Shown here one piece after another: positions 8,298 to 16,365 of a DNA stretch of 64,000 nucleotides (positions are counted from its first letter, which is position 1; each line of letters begins with the position of its first letter). The notes beneath the pieces were generated by a model. The model ran no database searches, was not told the DNA's origin, and saw only the letters and a program-made list of their open reading frames with translations. This DNA is from Mucilaginibacter mali (GTDB taxonomy: Bacteria; Bacteroidota; Bacteroidia; Sphingobacteriales; Sphingobacteriaceae), in NCBI RefSeq assembly GCF_013283875.1, contig NZ_CP054139.1, forward strand, positions 1 to 64,000, given 5' to 3'. Both the position numbers and the translations under genes were made by a program.

Positions 8298-10436
8298 TTA
8301 TTCGGTAACAGGTAATTTTTCCAATTCGTCAAATACGGCTGTGTGCAGGTCGATCTCCGGCTTGCTCGCGATCATATAATATAAGTTGTAAGCAAAAATC
8401 AGGTGCGAAGCCCACATTAAAGAGCCTCCGATGGCCCGCCATAGCCAGTACGGCGCCATCAGGGCCACGGAATCGATAAACGGCCTGCCTTCGAGCCAGG
8501 CCATACCCTTGAGTGTTCCGCCGATCATTAAAGGGATGGTATAAAACAATAAACCAATCAGCGCCATCCAGAAATGTGCACCCACCCAGGCCTGCTTAGG
8601 CTCCTTTCCTGTCAGGCGTGGAACCAGGGTATAAATGGCCGCCCATAGCATAAAGGCAATGATCCCATACATCGTCAGGTGTGAGTGTGCGACGGTGAAA
8701 TCGGTGAAGTGCCAGTATAAGTTCGCTGAACGAAACGCTTCAGCCGTACCTTGGAACGAGCCGGTGAAATAAAAGATGATGCCCACCAGGTAGAACGGCA
8801 GCGTATAACTGGAGCCTATCTTATGGAAGTTACCTCGAAAGGTCATCAGAAAATTCGTCGTGCCCGCGAATACGGGGATCAACATACCCATGCTACCAAT
8901 AATAGCCACGGTTTGCAGCCACCAGGGTATCGCGCTGAAAATAAAGTGGTGGGTACCAATCAAGGTGTAAAACAAAATCTGCGTCCAGAAAGCCAGAATA
9001 CCGAGGCTATAGGAATAGATAGGGGTATTCAATTGTTGCGGTAAAAAATAGTAGATCAGTCCCAGGTTAAAAAGCATAAACCACATACCCACGCCCTGGT
9101 GCATATAATAGCCCTGGGCAATACTTTCGCCCAGGCCGTTTTGCCAGAAGGGCAGGTAGCCAACTAACGCGATCACAATCGTAAACATGACCGCCGAGAC
9201 GATATACCAGTTGGAGATATAGATCTCTTTGGTTTTACGCTGTGCGATGGTTTGCAAATAGTTGATCAAAGTGATGACCAGGCCGATCGCGAACAGCAGC
9301 ATGATCGGCCAGATATACTCACGGTATTCGCCCCCGCCGTTATTAATACCCGCCATGAGCGATACGGTGCCGGCAATTACGGAAGCATTGATCAGGAACA
9401 GCCCGTACCAACCGCGTTTCAGACTGGCGACTACGGTGTTACTGACCGTGGAAACCACGTAGTACCCCAGCCCGATCATGGCCAGTGAGGACCAGCCCCA
9501 AAATACCATATTGGTATGTACCGGCCTTAGCCGCCCAAAACTAAGCCAACTGACATGATCGGCATCTGGGGCTACGAATTTAATGCCCAGGTATTCTCCT
9601 ACTGACGTCCCCAGCACCAGCCAGAAGGCAGCGGTTCCTAAATACCACAGGATCAGCTTGGAAAGTGCCGGATCGATATCCGGCCGTTTGACTGCTTTCT
9701 TTTTTGGTGCGATAAAGCGCGGGGAATCCACCTCTGTAATATGATGGAGCAATCCTCTTTTGTCTTCGGGTAACTCGTCACCTGATAGTTCACTATTGGT
9801 CAGTTTAAAATCAAGTGCCGCCTTACGTTTGAGCAGTTCGTCGCTCAAATCATCGTCGCTGAGTTCGTTGATCGACCTGGCCAGCGTCCTTGCCGCATTC
9901 CTGGTATGCGAACCGCGAACCTTTTTGACCAGATGGTTCACCTTGGCCGATACGATGTATATGGCGATCAATAGTGGGATCAGGATCAGCGTGACCGTGA
10001 TCAAAACACCGGGATTGGTCCAGACGGATCCGGATGCTTCACCTGTTTGCGCATAAACGCTTAGACCGGAAAACAAGAACAACACGAAGAGAATTGGTTT
10101 TTTCCAATTTCCCCCGGTTTTTTTATTGATGGCGGACTCGTCCTGGGCCGCTTTCCTTTTAACGAGCATATCTAATTGATGCTGGCTCAGGTCGGCCAAA
10201 CGCCTTTTTAACCAAGATCTGCCGTTGTCCTCCGGTTGTTCCTCCAGCTCTTTCAACTGGTTAGTGTTCTTAAAAAGCCACAAGGCTAAGCCGAGTAACG
10301 CCAGCAGGAACAGTAAAAGGAAAGCGATGTAAGCGGCAGACGTGTCGCCTGCAGCATCACTTTGCAGCTTACCCTGGGCCAGAAGTGAGGCCGGTATCGT
10401 TAACAAACTCATTAAAAAAAACAGCGATCTTTTCAT
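8298..10436 (-). CDS. ccoN: cbb3-type cytochrome c oxidase subunit I with duplicated N-terminal module
   Basis: This 712-residue protein contains a CcoN-like catalytic core from about residue 255. Visible ligands are His307 (RPVHTN, low-spin haem), His446 (YYMHQG) with His496-His497 (GTHHF) for CuB, and His584/His586 (VAHSHL) for the haems. Tyr490, six residues before the HH pair, matches the cross-linked Tyr of cbb3 enzymes, so it should reduce O2, not NO. CcoN usually has about 470 residues. The extra 250 residues hold two related modules, 1-100 and 111-210, each a signal-like hydrophobic stretch, a membrane helix and an LL/LVKRKAA motif. It is the first structural gene of the operon, 44 bases after the Rrf2 regulator. 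Confidence 0.92.
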   Translation of the reverse strand: MKRSLFFLMSLLTIPASLLAQGKLQSDAAGDTSAAYIAFLLLFLLALLGLALWLFKNTNQLKELEEQPEDNGRSWLKRRLADLSQHQLDMLVKRKAAQDESAINKKTGGNWKKPILFVLFLFSGLSVYAQTGEASGSVWTNPGVLITVTLILIPLLIAIYIVSAKVNHLVKKVRGSHTRNAARTLARSINELSDDDLSDELLKRKAALDFKLTNSELSGDELPEDKRGLLHHITEVDSPRFIAPKKKAVKRPDIDPALSKLILWYLGTAAFWLVLGTSVGEYLGIKFVAPDADHVSWLSFGRLRPVHTNMVFWGWSSLAMIGLGYYVVSTVSNTVVASLKRGWYGLFLINASVIAGTVSLMAGINNGGGEYREYIWPIMLLFAIGLVITLINYLQTIAQRKTKEIYISNWYIVSAVMFTIVIALVGYLPFWQNGLGESIAQGYYMHQGVGMWFMLFNLGLIYYFLPQQLNTPIYSYSLGILAFWTQILFYTLIGTHHFIFSAIPWWLQTVAIIGSMGMLIPVFAGTTNFLMTFRGNFHKIGSSYTLPFYLVGIIFYFTGSFQGTAEAFRSANLYWHFTDFTVAHSHLTMYGIIAFMLWAAIYTLVPRLTGKEPKQAWVGAHFWMALIGLLFYTIPLMIGGTLKGMAWLEGRPFIDSVALMAPYWLWRAIGGSLMWASHLIFAYNLYYMIASKPEIDLHTAVFDELEKLPVTE

Positions 10437-10480
10437 TATAATATATTAATACCTTTTTATCTTTTATAGGGTCAAATTTT

Positions 10481-10918
10481 TTACTTTTTTAGTGCCGTGA
10501 CCCCTAAATTCAGATCTTCGTTAAACTCACCAATGGTGGTTTGTTCCAACAGGCTATGGATCTGGTTACGAATGGTCCGAAAATCATTATGCAGCGGACA
10601 GGGATTAACCTCAGAACATTGTTTGAGCCCCAGGCCGCAACCAGTAAAAATACCATTGCCATCGACAGCTTCTACAATACGCGCTAACGGTCGCTTTAGT
10701 GATTCCGCATCCAGGTAAAACCCTCCGTTCGGCCCTTTTACGGATTGTACAATCCCACGCCTGCTGAGATCTTGCAAGACTTTTGCCAGGAACGGTTCGG
10801 GCGAATCAATTCCGCTCGAAATTTCCCTGATGCTAACCCGACCGCCAGCCGCGGTCCGATGCGCAATATAGAATACCGCCCTAATAGCATACTCGCAGGT
10901 CTTTGAAAATATACTCAT
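10481..10918 (-). CDS. Rrf2-family Fe-S transcriptional regulator, NsrR-like
   Basis: A 145-residue winged-helix protein starting SKTCEYAIRAVFYIAHR, with the Rrf2 helix-turn-helix (VSIREISSGIDSPEPFLAK) and wing (VKGPNGGFYL). Three cysteines, C94-x6-C101-x5-C107, can bind an Fe-S cluster; similar trios in NsrR and IscR sense NO or cluster status. It opens the operon, 44 bases ahead of the oxidase gene, and probably controls that operon and itself. NO sensing is inferred from the cysteine pattern and from the NO reductase, globins and hemerythrin nearby. RirA- or IscR-like roles cannot be excluded. Confidence 0.9.
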   Translation of the reverse strand: MSIFSKTCEYAIRAVFYIAHRTAAGGRVSIREISSGIDSPEPFLAKVLQDLSRRGIVQSVKGPNGGFYLDAESLKRPLARIVEAVDGNGIFTGCGLGLKQCSEVNPCPLHNDFRTIRNQIHSLLEQTTIGEFNEDLNLGVTALKK

Positions 10919-10925
10919 TGTCCAA

Positions 10926-10933
10926 CAAAGATA
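10926..10933 (-). promoter_or_regulatory. Promoter -7 element (TAnnTTTG) for the Rrf2 operon
   Basis: On the minus strand TATCTTTG lies 7 bases before the regulator ATG, which fits the Bacteroidota -7 consensus. The transcript would be almost leaderless. A -33 TTTG at the usual 19-base spacing is not present. Confidence 0.45.
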
Positions 10934-10946
10934 AACATATCTTCAA

Positions 10947-10964
10947 ATAAAAAGACTTTTTTAT
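10947..10964. promoter_or_regulatory. Candidate operator for the Rrf2 regulator
   Basis: An AT-rich inverted repeat, ATAAAAA-gact-TTTTTAT, lies just upstream of the -7 element. A looser relative (GATAAAAAGGTATTAAT on the minus strand) is found between the regulator and the oxidase gene. Rrf2 proteins bind palindromes of about this size, so autoregulation is plausible but unproved. Confidence 0.3.
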
Positions 10965-11779
10965 CCTTTTATTTATTTTGGAGGTGGAATTATTTATCGT
11001 CAACAGTTTTACTTCTTTTCCTTTTAAATTGGTGTTCTGTCCTATTAATGATGATCGGCGGGTAAAAGGCTGGCGAATGTCTTTATGACTAAGGCCATGC
11101 CGCTCTGTTGGTTAACCGCCGCTTTCACTTTACCGTTTCCAAAAGGGAAAAGTAAAAGGGGAGCCCCTGACCAACCAGGCGCCGTCACTGCCCAACGCTG
11201 AGCAAGCTGATCAGCTCTCGTCAAATAGCCGGCTGTTCTGCCTATTCAGAAGAATAGATTAGTCAGACGCAGGAATGATGATCGAAAAACACCACACTGG
11301 CGAACTATTTTTAAGTGGTTAAGATCTTTAACCCCCCGAATTCCGCTTAGTTACGGAAGCGTTCCTACACTCTCTCCCCGCCCGTGCTACAACAGGCCCG
11401 CCGTAAACTAAACCAGGCCCTGCGGGTGCCTCGTCCGGTAACGGTAACCGGAAGGGCAGTTTCCTTTCCTGCGGATCAGGTACTGGCAACCGATCATTGC
11501 GAGATTTTCTCCCATTGTTTTTCCCGCTGATACCAGGTACAGGTCATTATTCATTTAGCCTTTGCTTGAGGCAAATTTATACCTCTTCGGCTTGCAAGGC
11601 CAGGCTTTGTGACCGAAAAAAATCTCCACACCTGTGCTGCGCTCCGGGTAGTATTTTATTTCTATGTCAGCCTTGCAAGCCAGCCCCCCGCGCAAATTTT
11701 CTGCCTCTATCAAAGGCCAAATGAGTTTATCGCTGAATTGGCAGAGTAACAGAATAATTAACCATAAAAAGTAAAAATC
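10965..11779. other. 815-base non-coding stretch between the NO operon and the PRTRC module
   Basis: No convincing gene is seen. Short open frames here have no recognisable features and lie in a part rich in inverted repeats. Visible structures are a 12-bp palindrome AGCTGATCAGCT (11205-11216) and the widely spaced inverted repeat described separately. This is the most likely site for a promoter, replication or transfer signal of the mobile segment. Confidence 0.5.
11589..11681. repeat. Inverted repeat upstream of the SSB gene
   Basis: GGCTTGCAAGGC (11589-11600) is repeated as its exact reverse complement GCCTTGCAAGCC (11670-11681), 69 bases apart and about 100 bases upstream of the SSB start. 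Arms this far apart could fold in single-stranded DNA and serve as a single-strand promoter or origin, as known for some conjugative elements. That role is inference. Confidence 0.5.
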
Positions 11780-12097
11780 ATGGAAATCACAGGAAGATTG
11801 GTAGCAGATGCTACCGTGAGAGCAGTAAACGAGGAAAAAAATGTAACAGGTTTCAGGGTAGCGGTTAACCGCACCTATCAATCACAGGGCGAGCGCAAAG
11901 AGGAAACCGCCTTTGTAGAGTGTACTTACTGGCGCACCGATGCAATAGCGCCTTACCTGACTAAAGGTATGTTGGTGACTTTAAGCGGATTTATGACCGC
12001 TCAACCGTGGGTAAGCCGTGATGGTGAGCCAATGGCAAGCCTGCAATTCCGCACCGAGCAAATACAAATGCTGACCAAATCAGCCAAAGCTAACTAA
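11780..12097 (+). CDS. ssb: Single-stranded DNA-binding protein of the mobile element
   Basis: The 105-residue protein is a compact OB-fold SSB: MEITGRLVADATVRAV, then FRVAVNRTYQSQGERKEETAF and GMLVTLSGFMTAQPWV. It lacks the long acidic tail and terminal DDDIPF of chromosomal SSB, which is usual for element-encoded copies. It opens the PRTRC-type operon and probably coats single-stranded DNA during transfer or replication of the element. The next gene follows after 22 bases. Confidence 0.92.
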   Translation: MEITGRLVADATVRAVNEEKNVTGFRVAVNRTYQSQGERKEETAFVECTYWRTDAIAPYLTKGMLVTLSGFMTAQPWVSRDGEPMASLQFRTEQIQMLTKSAKAN

Positions 12098-12119
12098 GGA
12101 AAGGGTAAATAAAAAGGAT

Positions 12120-12995
12120 ATGAGCGTAAGGACAGAGTGTTGGGATATTGCCCATGAATGGGCGAACCGACAAGACGGAAGCGGGATTGGTGCAGGTGGC
12201 AATATGCTGTATGGTGGTGGGTGTGTCTATTCTTATGGCGACCATTTTATCATCGCCAAGCATGTTAAAAATGAGGCAGGGGAACGAGCCGTATTATTTA
12301 CGGAACGCACCTACAGCCAAACAACGGCTAAACATATCGCCATTGTACGCAACGCATCGAGCCACTTAAATATCATACACGTAGCAGACCCCGCCTTAAC
12401 CCATGAGGAAGTATTTGCGGATTGGAAACAGCGTATCATTACCATTGCTGAAAAGTTAGCGCAAGCCAAACGGCCACAAAAATATGCGACCCTGATTGCC
12501 GACCTGTACAGCGAGGCGCAACGTTATGCGGATTTCTTCGGGCAGGCTATACCTGAACAATTAGCCCAAGCGGGTAATATCCGGAATAGCGAACAGTTTG
12601 CCGACTATTTGGCTAAAGACAGGGAAGAACGGGCGATTGAACAGGCCAAGCAAAAGAAACGTTCACAAAAATTGCAACAAGCCAAACTGAAAGCGTGGCG
12701 GGCATTCGAAACCAACAGCTTTATCAGTGCTGACGGTTGGGACTATCTGCGTTGCAACGTCAACACCTGCGAAGTGGAAACCACCCAACAAATTACCTTT
12801 TCGCTATATGAGGGTAAAGCCCTTTTTAGCTTCATTTCTGACACCATAGCCAAAGGTGGTTGCTCGGATTGCAAGGAAACCTTTTTAGGTCAATATCCCA
12901 TCATCGAAGTGAGTAAAGACCAAATCCGCATCGGGTGCCATAAGGTAGCCATTAAAGAAATTAACCGATTTGCTGACCAACAGGGATGGCTATAA
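12120..12995 (+). CDS. Element-associated hypothetical protein
   Basis: A 291-residue protein I do not recognise by function. It starts VRTECWDIAHEWANRQDG and has a Lys/Gln-rich helical stretch around 215 (EQAKQKKRSQKLQQAKLK). Two Cys pairs appear in the C-terminal half (LRCNVNTCEV and GGCSDCKETF), which could form a metal site. It sits between SSB and the PRTRC genes on the same strand and is likely part of the same operon. No enzymatic motif is visible. Confidence 0.75.
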   Translation: MSVRTECWDIAHEWANRQDGSGIGAGGNMLYGGGCVYSYGDHFIIAKHVKNEAGERAVLFTERTYSQTTAKHIAIVRNASSHLNIIHVADPALTHEEVFADWKQRIITIAEKLAQAKRPQKYATLIADLYSEAQRYADFFGQAIPEQLAQAGNIRNSEQFADYLAKDREERAIEQAKQKKRSQKLQQAKLKAWRAFETNSFISADGWDYLRCNVNTCEVETTQQITFSLYEGKALFSFISDTIAKGGCSDCKETFLGQYPIIEVSKDQIRIGCHKVAIKEINRFADQQGWL

Positions 12996-13018
12996 ACCAT
13001 CCCTTTAAAAACAACATC

Positions 13019-13393
13019 ATGCAACCATTGAATTTAATGAATAACGTAGCCAAAGCAAGGCTTTTGCATAACCTGTTGAGAGAAGAAATACCCGAATTTT
13101 TAGGGTATCTCAACGAACTGACCGAAACCGTTTTAAATGACCAAGAGCGCGTCCGTACTGAATGGAATAACGGAATGATGCCCGTAGATATGTGGTTTGA
13201 ACTGGCCGGGCGCATACAGGCCGTTATGGCAAAGTATCCCAAAGACCTGTATCGTTCTCCCAAGGTGTTTGCAGACCAGTTGTTCGATGGCTTCTTAGCC
13301 ATATTCACAAGGCAGGCACTTTCCAATTATACCCGATTGGAAAAGCAGACCGACCCCAAATTCAAACCCGCAGTTGAACTTTTATTTACCTGA
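13019..13393 (+). CDS. Element-associated hypothetical protein
   Basis: A 124-residue mostly helical protein (NNVAKARLLHNLLREEIPEF ...). The ATG at 13019 is preferred over an upstream in-frame start at 12986, because that one overlaps the preceding gene and adds a segment of low quality. The stop is followed after one base by the next ATG. No domain is recognised. Its position suggests a role in the PRTRC operon. Confidence 0.7.
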   Translation: MQPLNLMNNVAKARLLHNLLREEIPEFLGYLNELTETVLNDQERVRTEWNNGMMPVDMWFELAGRIQAVMAKYPKDLYRSPKVFADQLFDGFLAIFTRQALSNYTRLEKQTDPKFKPAVELLFT

Positions 13394-13394
13394 T

Positions 13395-13646
13395 ATGAAA
13401 AGGACACACGATTTAACACTACTGTGCGGGTTGGCGCTGATTGCCCTTTGCATTTTCATCCGCTATCAGATCGGCAGACGCCGATTTAACCGCAGGGGCA
13501 TAGGTGGCTTACAGCAGTTTAGCACCTATAGAAAATATACGGTAGTCACCACCCTTGAACGAATAATAATGATAGTCGCCAACCTATGCGGATTAGCAGG
13601 GACGGTATTACTGGCTGTCGCAGGCATTAACCATTTAAAATTTTAA
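13395..13646 (+). CDS. Small two-helix membrane protein
   Basis: An 83-residue protein with a membrane segment near the N-terminus (LTLLCGLALIALCIFIRYQI), a basic loop (GRRRFNRRGIGG), and a second membrane segment (IIMIVANLCGLAGTVLLAV). The ATG at 13395 starts 1 base after the previous stop. It is conserved in position with the PRTRC genes here and may be a small membrane component of the element. Function is unknown. Confidence 0.65.
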   Translation: MKRTHDLTLLCGLALIALCIFIRYQIGRRRFNRRGIGGLQQFSTYRKYTVVTTLERIIMIVANLCGLAGTVLLAVAGINHLKF

Positions 13647-13650
13647 GATT

Positions 13651-14238
13651 ATGAATACGCAATTTTTTCAGCAGTTAGCAGGATTAGGATTTACAGGGAA
13701 TTTCCTGTTGAATATCCATCAGGATGAAACGGGTTTACAAACCGTTTCGGTAGTACTCAAAAAAGACAAGGCCGTGAACGGATTACCCCCGATGCTCTTT
13801 AAAGCCACCGCATCAGAACTGGACGAAAAGTTCTTTGAGGAACTCAAACAGCCTGTTAAACAAACGGCAGGACTGATAACCAACTTGGAAACCTACCAAA
13901 AGGAACTGGACAAGGCCAAAAAGAACGGCAAAGGCAATACCGATAAAAACAACAAAACCGCTTCGCCCGAGGCCGAAGATGATAAAGAGGATGAACAAAA
14001 CCTGTTCACCCAACAGGCAGATGATACCGAAGCCAAAGCCGAGAAAAAACGCCTGTACGATGATGCGATGGAGAAAGTAAAGGAGTTGGCACAAAATACC
14101 AAGTATGCCGAAGCGTTAGCGCAACTGCCTGACCCTGCCGACTATCCCGAAAAAGCCGAGGCCATCGAGGCCAAACGTCAAACCTTACAGGCAGGAAAGG
14201 AAGCCTACGATAAATTAACCGCCAGTTTTAACGATTAA
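13651..14238 (+). CDS. PRTRC system protein E
   Basis: The 195-residue protein opens with MNTQFFQQLAGLGFTGNFLL, followed by a beta-rich part (HQDETGLQTVSVVLKK) and a long Lys/Glu-rich low-complexity helix (about 80-150), features of PRTRC protein E. PRTRC stands for ParB-related, ThiF-related cassette, a conserved set on plasmids and integrative elements whose function is unknown. It starts 4 bases after the small membrane protein gene and begins the recognisable PRTRC block. The charged middle suggests a flexible linker or coiled coil. Confidence 0.8.
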   Translation: MNTQFFQQLAGLGFTGNFLLNIHQDETGLQTVSVVLKKDKAVNGLPPMLFKATASELDEKFFEELKQPVKQTAGLITNLETYQKELDKAKKNGKGNTDKNNKTASPEAEDDKEDEQNLFTQQADDTEAKAEKKRLYDDAMEKVKELAQNTKYAEALAQLPDPADYPEKAEAIEAKRQTLQAGKEAYDKLTASFND

Positions 14239-14247
14239 TTCCGAGCC

Positions 14248-14463
14248 ATGAAAACAATGATTTTACCGAGGATTTTCCTGCACAAAGAGAACGGGCAGGA
14301 AATTCGCTTAACCGACCCCAACGATACATTTAACATTACCGATGTGCAGAATTTTTATTCAGGTACTTACCCTGTATTGACCAACGCTAAAATTATCGGG
14401 CCTGAAATCAAGGATGATGAAGCGGTATACCGCTTTGAAAGCACGATGGGAACGAAAGGATAG
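14248..14463 (+). CDS. PRTRC system protein C, ubiquitin-like beta-grasp protein
   Basis: The 71-residue protein matches PRTRC protein C, which belongs to the prokaryotic ubiquitin-like (Prok_Ub) beta-grasp family. The size, the strand-helix-strand pattern (RIFLHKENGQEIRL, then FNITDVQNFYSGTYP, then AKIIGPEIKDDEAVYRF) and above all the C-terminal GTKG fit. A terminal glycine that needs no trimming is what an E1-type enzyme would adenylate. It lies 9 bases after protein E and is followed by F, B and ThiF. The family is recognised; conjugation activity is inferred from the neighbours. Confidence 0.85.
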   Translation: MKTMILPRIFLHKENGQEIRLTDPNDTFNITDVQNFYSGTYPVLTNAKIIGPEIKDDEAVYRFESTMGTKG

Positions 14464-14466
14464 GCC

Positions 14467-14643
14467 ATGAAAAAGCAAATAGTAAACAGAGTTATCAAAA
14501 TCAACAGGAAAGGCGACCAATGGAAAATACAGCAATTATTCGGAGAACTGGCAAGTCGGTTAGACCGATTGCCCGATGCCGACGAAGTAAGGCGCAACCC
14601 GCTAAGGAGCGCACCCGCAGGCTTAACGGAAATGGTTTTTTAA
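14467..14643 (+). CDS. Small basic ORF between PRTRC C and F
   Basis: A 58-residue frame starts at ATG 14467, 3 bases after protein C, and reads MKKQIVNRVIKINRKGDQWK, then LFGELASRLDRLPDADEV. It looks amphipathic and protein-like, and its start is spaced as in an operon. It overlaps the N-terminal 40 codons of the protein F frame in another phase, so one of the two N-termini may be unreal. No family is recognised. Confidence 0.5.
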   Translation: MKKQIVNRVIKINRKGDQWKIQQLFGELASRLDRLPDADEVRRNPLRSAPAGLTEMVF

Positions 14644-15641
14644 ACCATAGTTTTCAGCCCTTTTGGTCGTTTGACGGAAACAGGGAAAGGATAGCAAGGG
14701 AGTATTTTCACTCCCTTGCCAATCTCTGCGGTTTCTATCAAATACCAGTACCCCATACAGATTTAGCCTTTCCGCAGAATATCTACCATACTTGGCAGGA
14801 AGTTGCCAAACAGGTAAACGCCATTGACCGAAACAATCATTGTGTGATTATTCGGGATAAAGGAAAAAGTGCGGTATTGAGTGTTGTTAAAACCTATGAT
14901 TTGAGCCATTGCCTTTTTTATATTCCCGTTCGGGCATACTGGCTTTGGTCGCAAACCACAGGACAGGAGCGCATCACCGAATTGGTAACCGTTATTTTCG
15001 CCTATCTGCACCAAGTGGTTGATATTCCATTTTATGCCGAGAACGGAACTTATTTGGATTGTCAATATGATACTTTGGAACAATGGCTGAATGATGCCGA
15101 ATATGAAAATGAGGATGTTGCCGAAGAAAAAGCGTGGCGGGAACATCAGGAAAATACACTTTATGAAATGAGGCGGGCAGGCGGACATATTATGCCCCTA
15201 ATTAAAAAATCTGATTGGTTAGCTAAAATGGAACAAGTAGTTACAGCTTATCAGCACCGTGATAATTGGGAATTAGAATGGGAGCAGTTGGCAAAAGAGT
15301 TTTTAACCCTGTACCAACAGTACCCTCAACGCTCGGTAACGGATAGCATTCGTGAGGATTTGGTTTACCCTAACGAAGAAGAACGCATAACGGTAGAGCA
15401 ATATATCAGCTTTTATTGGAGCGACAGAGATTGCTTTCAGGATGAATTGATGGATATGATCAATTGCAGCTTTCAGGAAATAGCCGTTCAGGATGAACCC
15501 ACCATTGTGCATTGCTTTGATACGCTCCCCGACACCGAACGCCAAGATTTTGACTTTGAAACCCGCCTGTTTGATTTGATTGAACGCCTGCGGGATTTAT
15601 TAAACGATTACGACCATGAAGAACATCACCCAACAGTTTAA
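14520..15641 (+). CDS. PRTRC system protein F
   Basis: A 373-residue protein of the PRTRC F type, with NHSFQPFWSFDGNRERIARE near the start, a central domain (RAYWLWSQTTGQERITELV) and acidic C-terminal half. The first 40 residues (basic, Arg-rich) lie over the small upstream frame, and the homologous part seems to begin near residue 40. No alternative ATG, GTG or TTG was found close to that point, so the true start is uncertain. ATG 14520 has an AGGAAAGG stretch about 8 bases upstream. The gene overlaps PRTRC B by 26 bases. Function is unknown. Confidence 0.78.
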   Translation: MENTAIIRRTGKSVRPIARCRRSKAQPAKERTRRLNGNGFLNHSFQPFWSFDGNRERIAREYFHSLANLCGFYQIPVPHTDLAFPQNIYHTWQEVAKQVNAIDRNNHCVIIRDKGKSAVLSVVKTYDLSHCLFYIPVRAYWLWSQTTGQERITELVTVIFAYLHQVVDIPFYAENGTYLDCQYDTLEQWLNDAEYENEDVAEEKAWREHQENTLYEMRRAGGHIMPLIKKSDWLAKMEQVVTAYQHRDNWELEWEQLAKEFLTLYQQYPQRSVTDSIREDLVYPNEEERITVEQYISFYWSDRDCFQDELMDMINCSFQEIAVQDEPTIVHCFDTLPDTERQDFDFETRLFDLIERLRDLLNDYDHEEHHPTV

Positions 15642-16365
15642 CAGTGGGTTTGAACCCTACAAAGCCCTGCTGATATACAAACACGAAAAGGAGGAAGAAA
15701 TAAGCCAGTTCCAGCGAAATGTACAGGAAACGCAGATTTATGTGGAAAGCTACGATATAGGGCGAAACGGCAAACCTATCAACGCCCACCCGCTTTCGGT
15801 AAAGGAAATGACCGCTTTACATACTATACTCCAAACCTCGCAGGAAATACAGGACAGTTACCTGAAAAGTAAAGGTTTACTATCCAATAAGGTTTTATAC
15901 GTCAACCAACAGGCGAACGGCTTTGCGGTGTGGTACACCCCGCCACAGGAAGTTACCCTGTTCTTTATTGATGGTTTACAAATCCCATCGGGTAAGTTTC
16001 AAATCCCTGCCATGCTTTGGAAAGCCAATGCCGAGAGCTTGCATGTTTATGGTTTAAAAGGTAAAGCCAAGCCCCATGAGAATACCAAACTTTGTCATGC
16101 GCCCTATCTGAATATCTACGGAAGCGGTCAGGTTTGTATGGGGACAGTACAAATCAATATTGGCAAAACCTCCTGCTTAGAGGATTTTATGGCCACTTGG
16201 GAACGCTACTTTTTTAACAGCAATTTCAGCCATTCTATCAGCGGGAACAACAGCACCAAAACCAATACTACCGATTTATGGCGCTCCCTTGCAGGTTCGG
16301 GTAAACCCTTTCCGCAGGAGGAATTATTAAATAATCAGTTGACCCTTAAACAAATCATCCGATGA
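15616..16365 (+). CDS. PRTRC system protein B, E2-like (Prok-E2 family D)
   Basis: The 249-residue protein is PRTRC protein B, a family related to ubiquitin-conjugating (E2) folds. The key segment is CHAPYLNIYGSGQVCMGT, where His161 and Cys174 resemble the E2 HPN motif and the catalytic cysteine that carries the thioester. A beta-rich N-terminal half (VLYVNQQANGFAVWYTPPQ) precedes it. The gene overlaps F by 26 bases and the ThiF gene by 4 bases, so the three are tightly coupled. E2 activity is an inference from fold and context and has not, to my knowledge, been shown for this family. Confidence 0.83.
   Translation: MKNITQQFNSGFEPYKALLIYKHEKEEEISQFQRNVQETQIYVESYDIGRNGKPINAHPLSVKEMTALHTILQTSQEIQDSYLKSKGLLSNKVLYVNQQANGFAVWYTPPQEVTLFFIDGLQIPSGKFQIPAMLWKANAESLHVYGLKGKAKPHENTKLCHAPYLNIYGSGQVCMGTVQINIGKTSCLEDFMATWERYFFNSNFSHSISGNNSTKTNTTDLWRSLAGSGKPFPQEELLNNQLTLKQIIR

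Noticed and set aside
8298..10436. Subunit I as an NO reductase rather than an oxygen reductase
   Set aside because: Tyr490 lies six residues before the HH pair as in cbb3 oxidases, and the residue pattern after His446 (HQGVG) lacks the Glu typical of NO reductases.
11342..11352. Possible second copy of the tRNA-Asp 3' flank
   Set aside because: CTAAGCGGAATT on the minus strand matches the tRNA flank only over about 9 bases with a mismatch; this is expected by chance.
11497..11881. Two short open frames on opposite strands upstream of SSB
   Set aside because: They overlap the inverted-repeat region and encode no recognisable protein.
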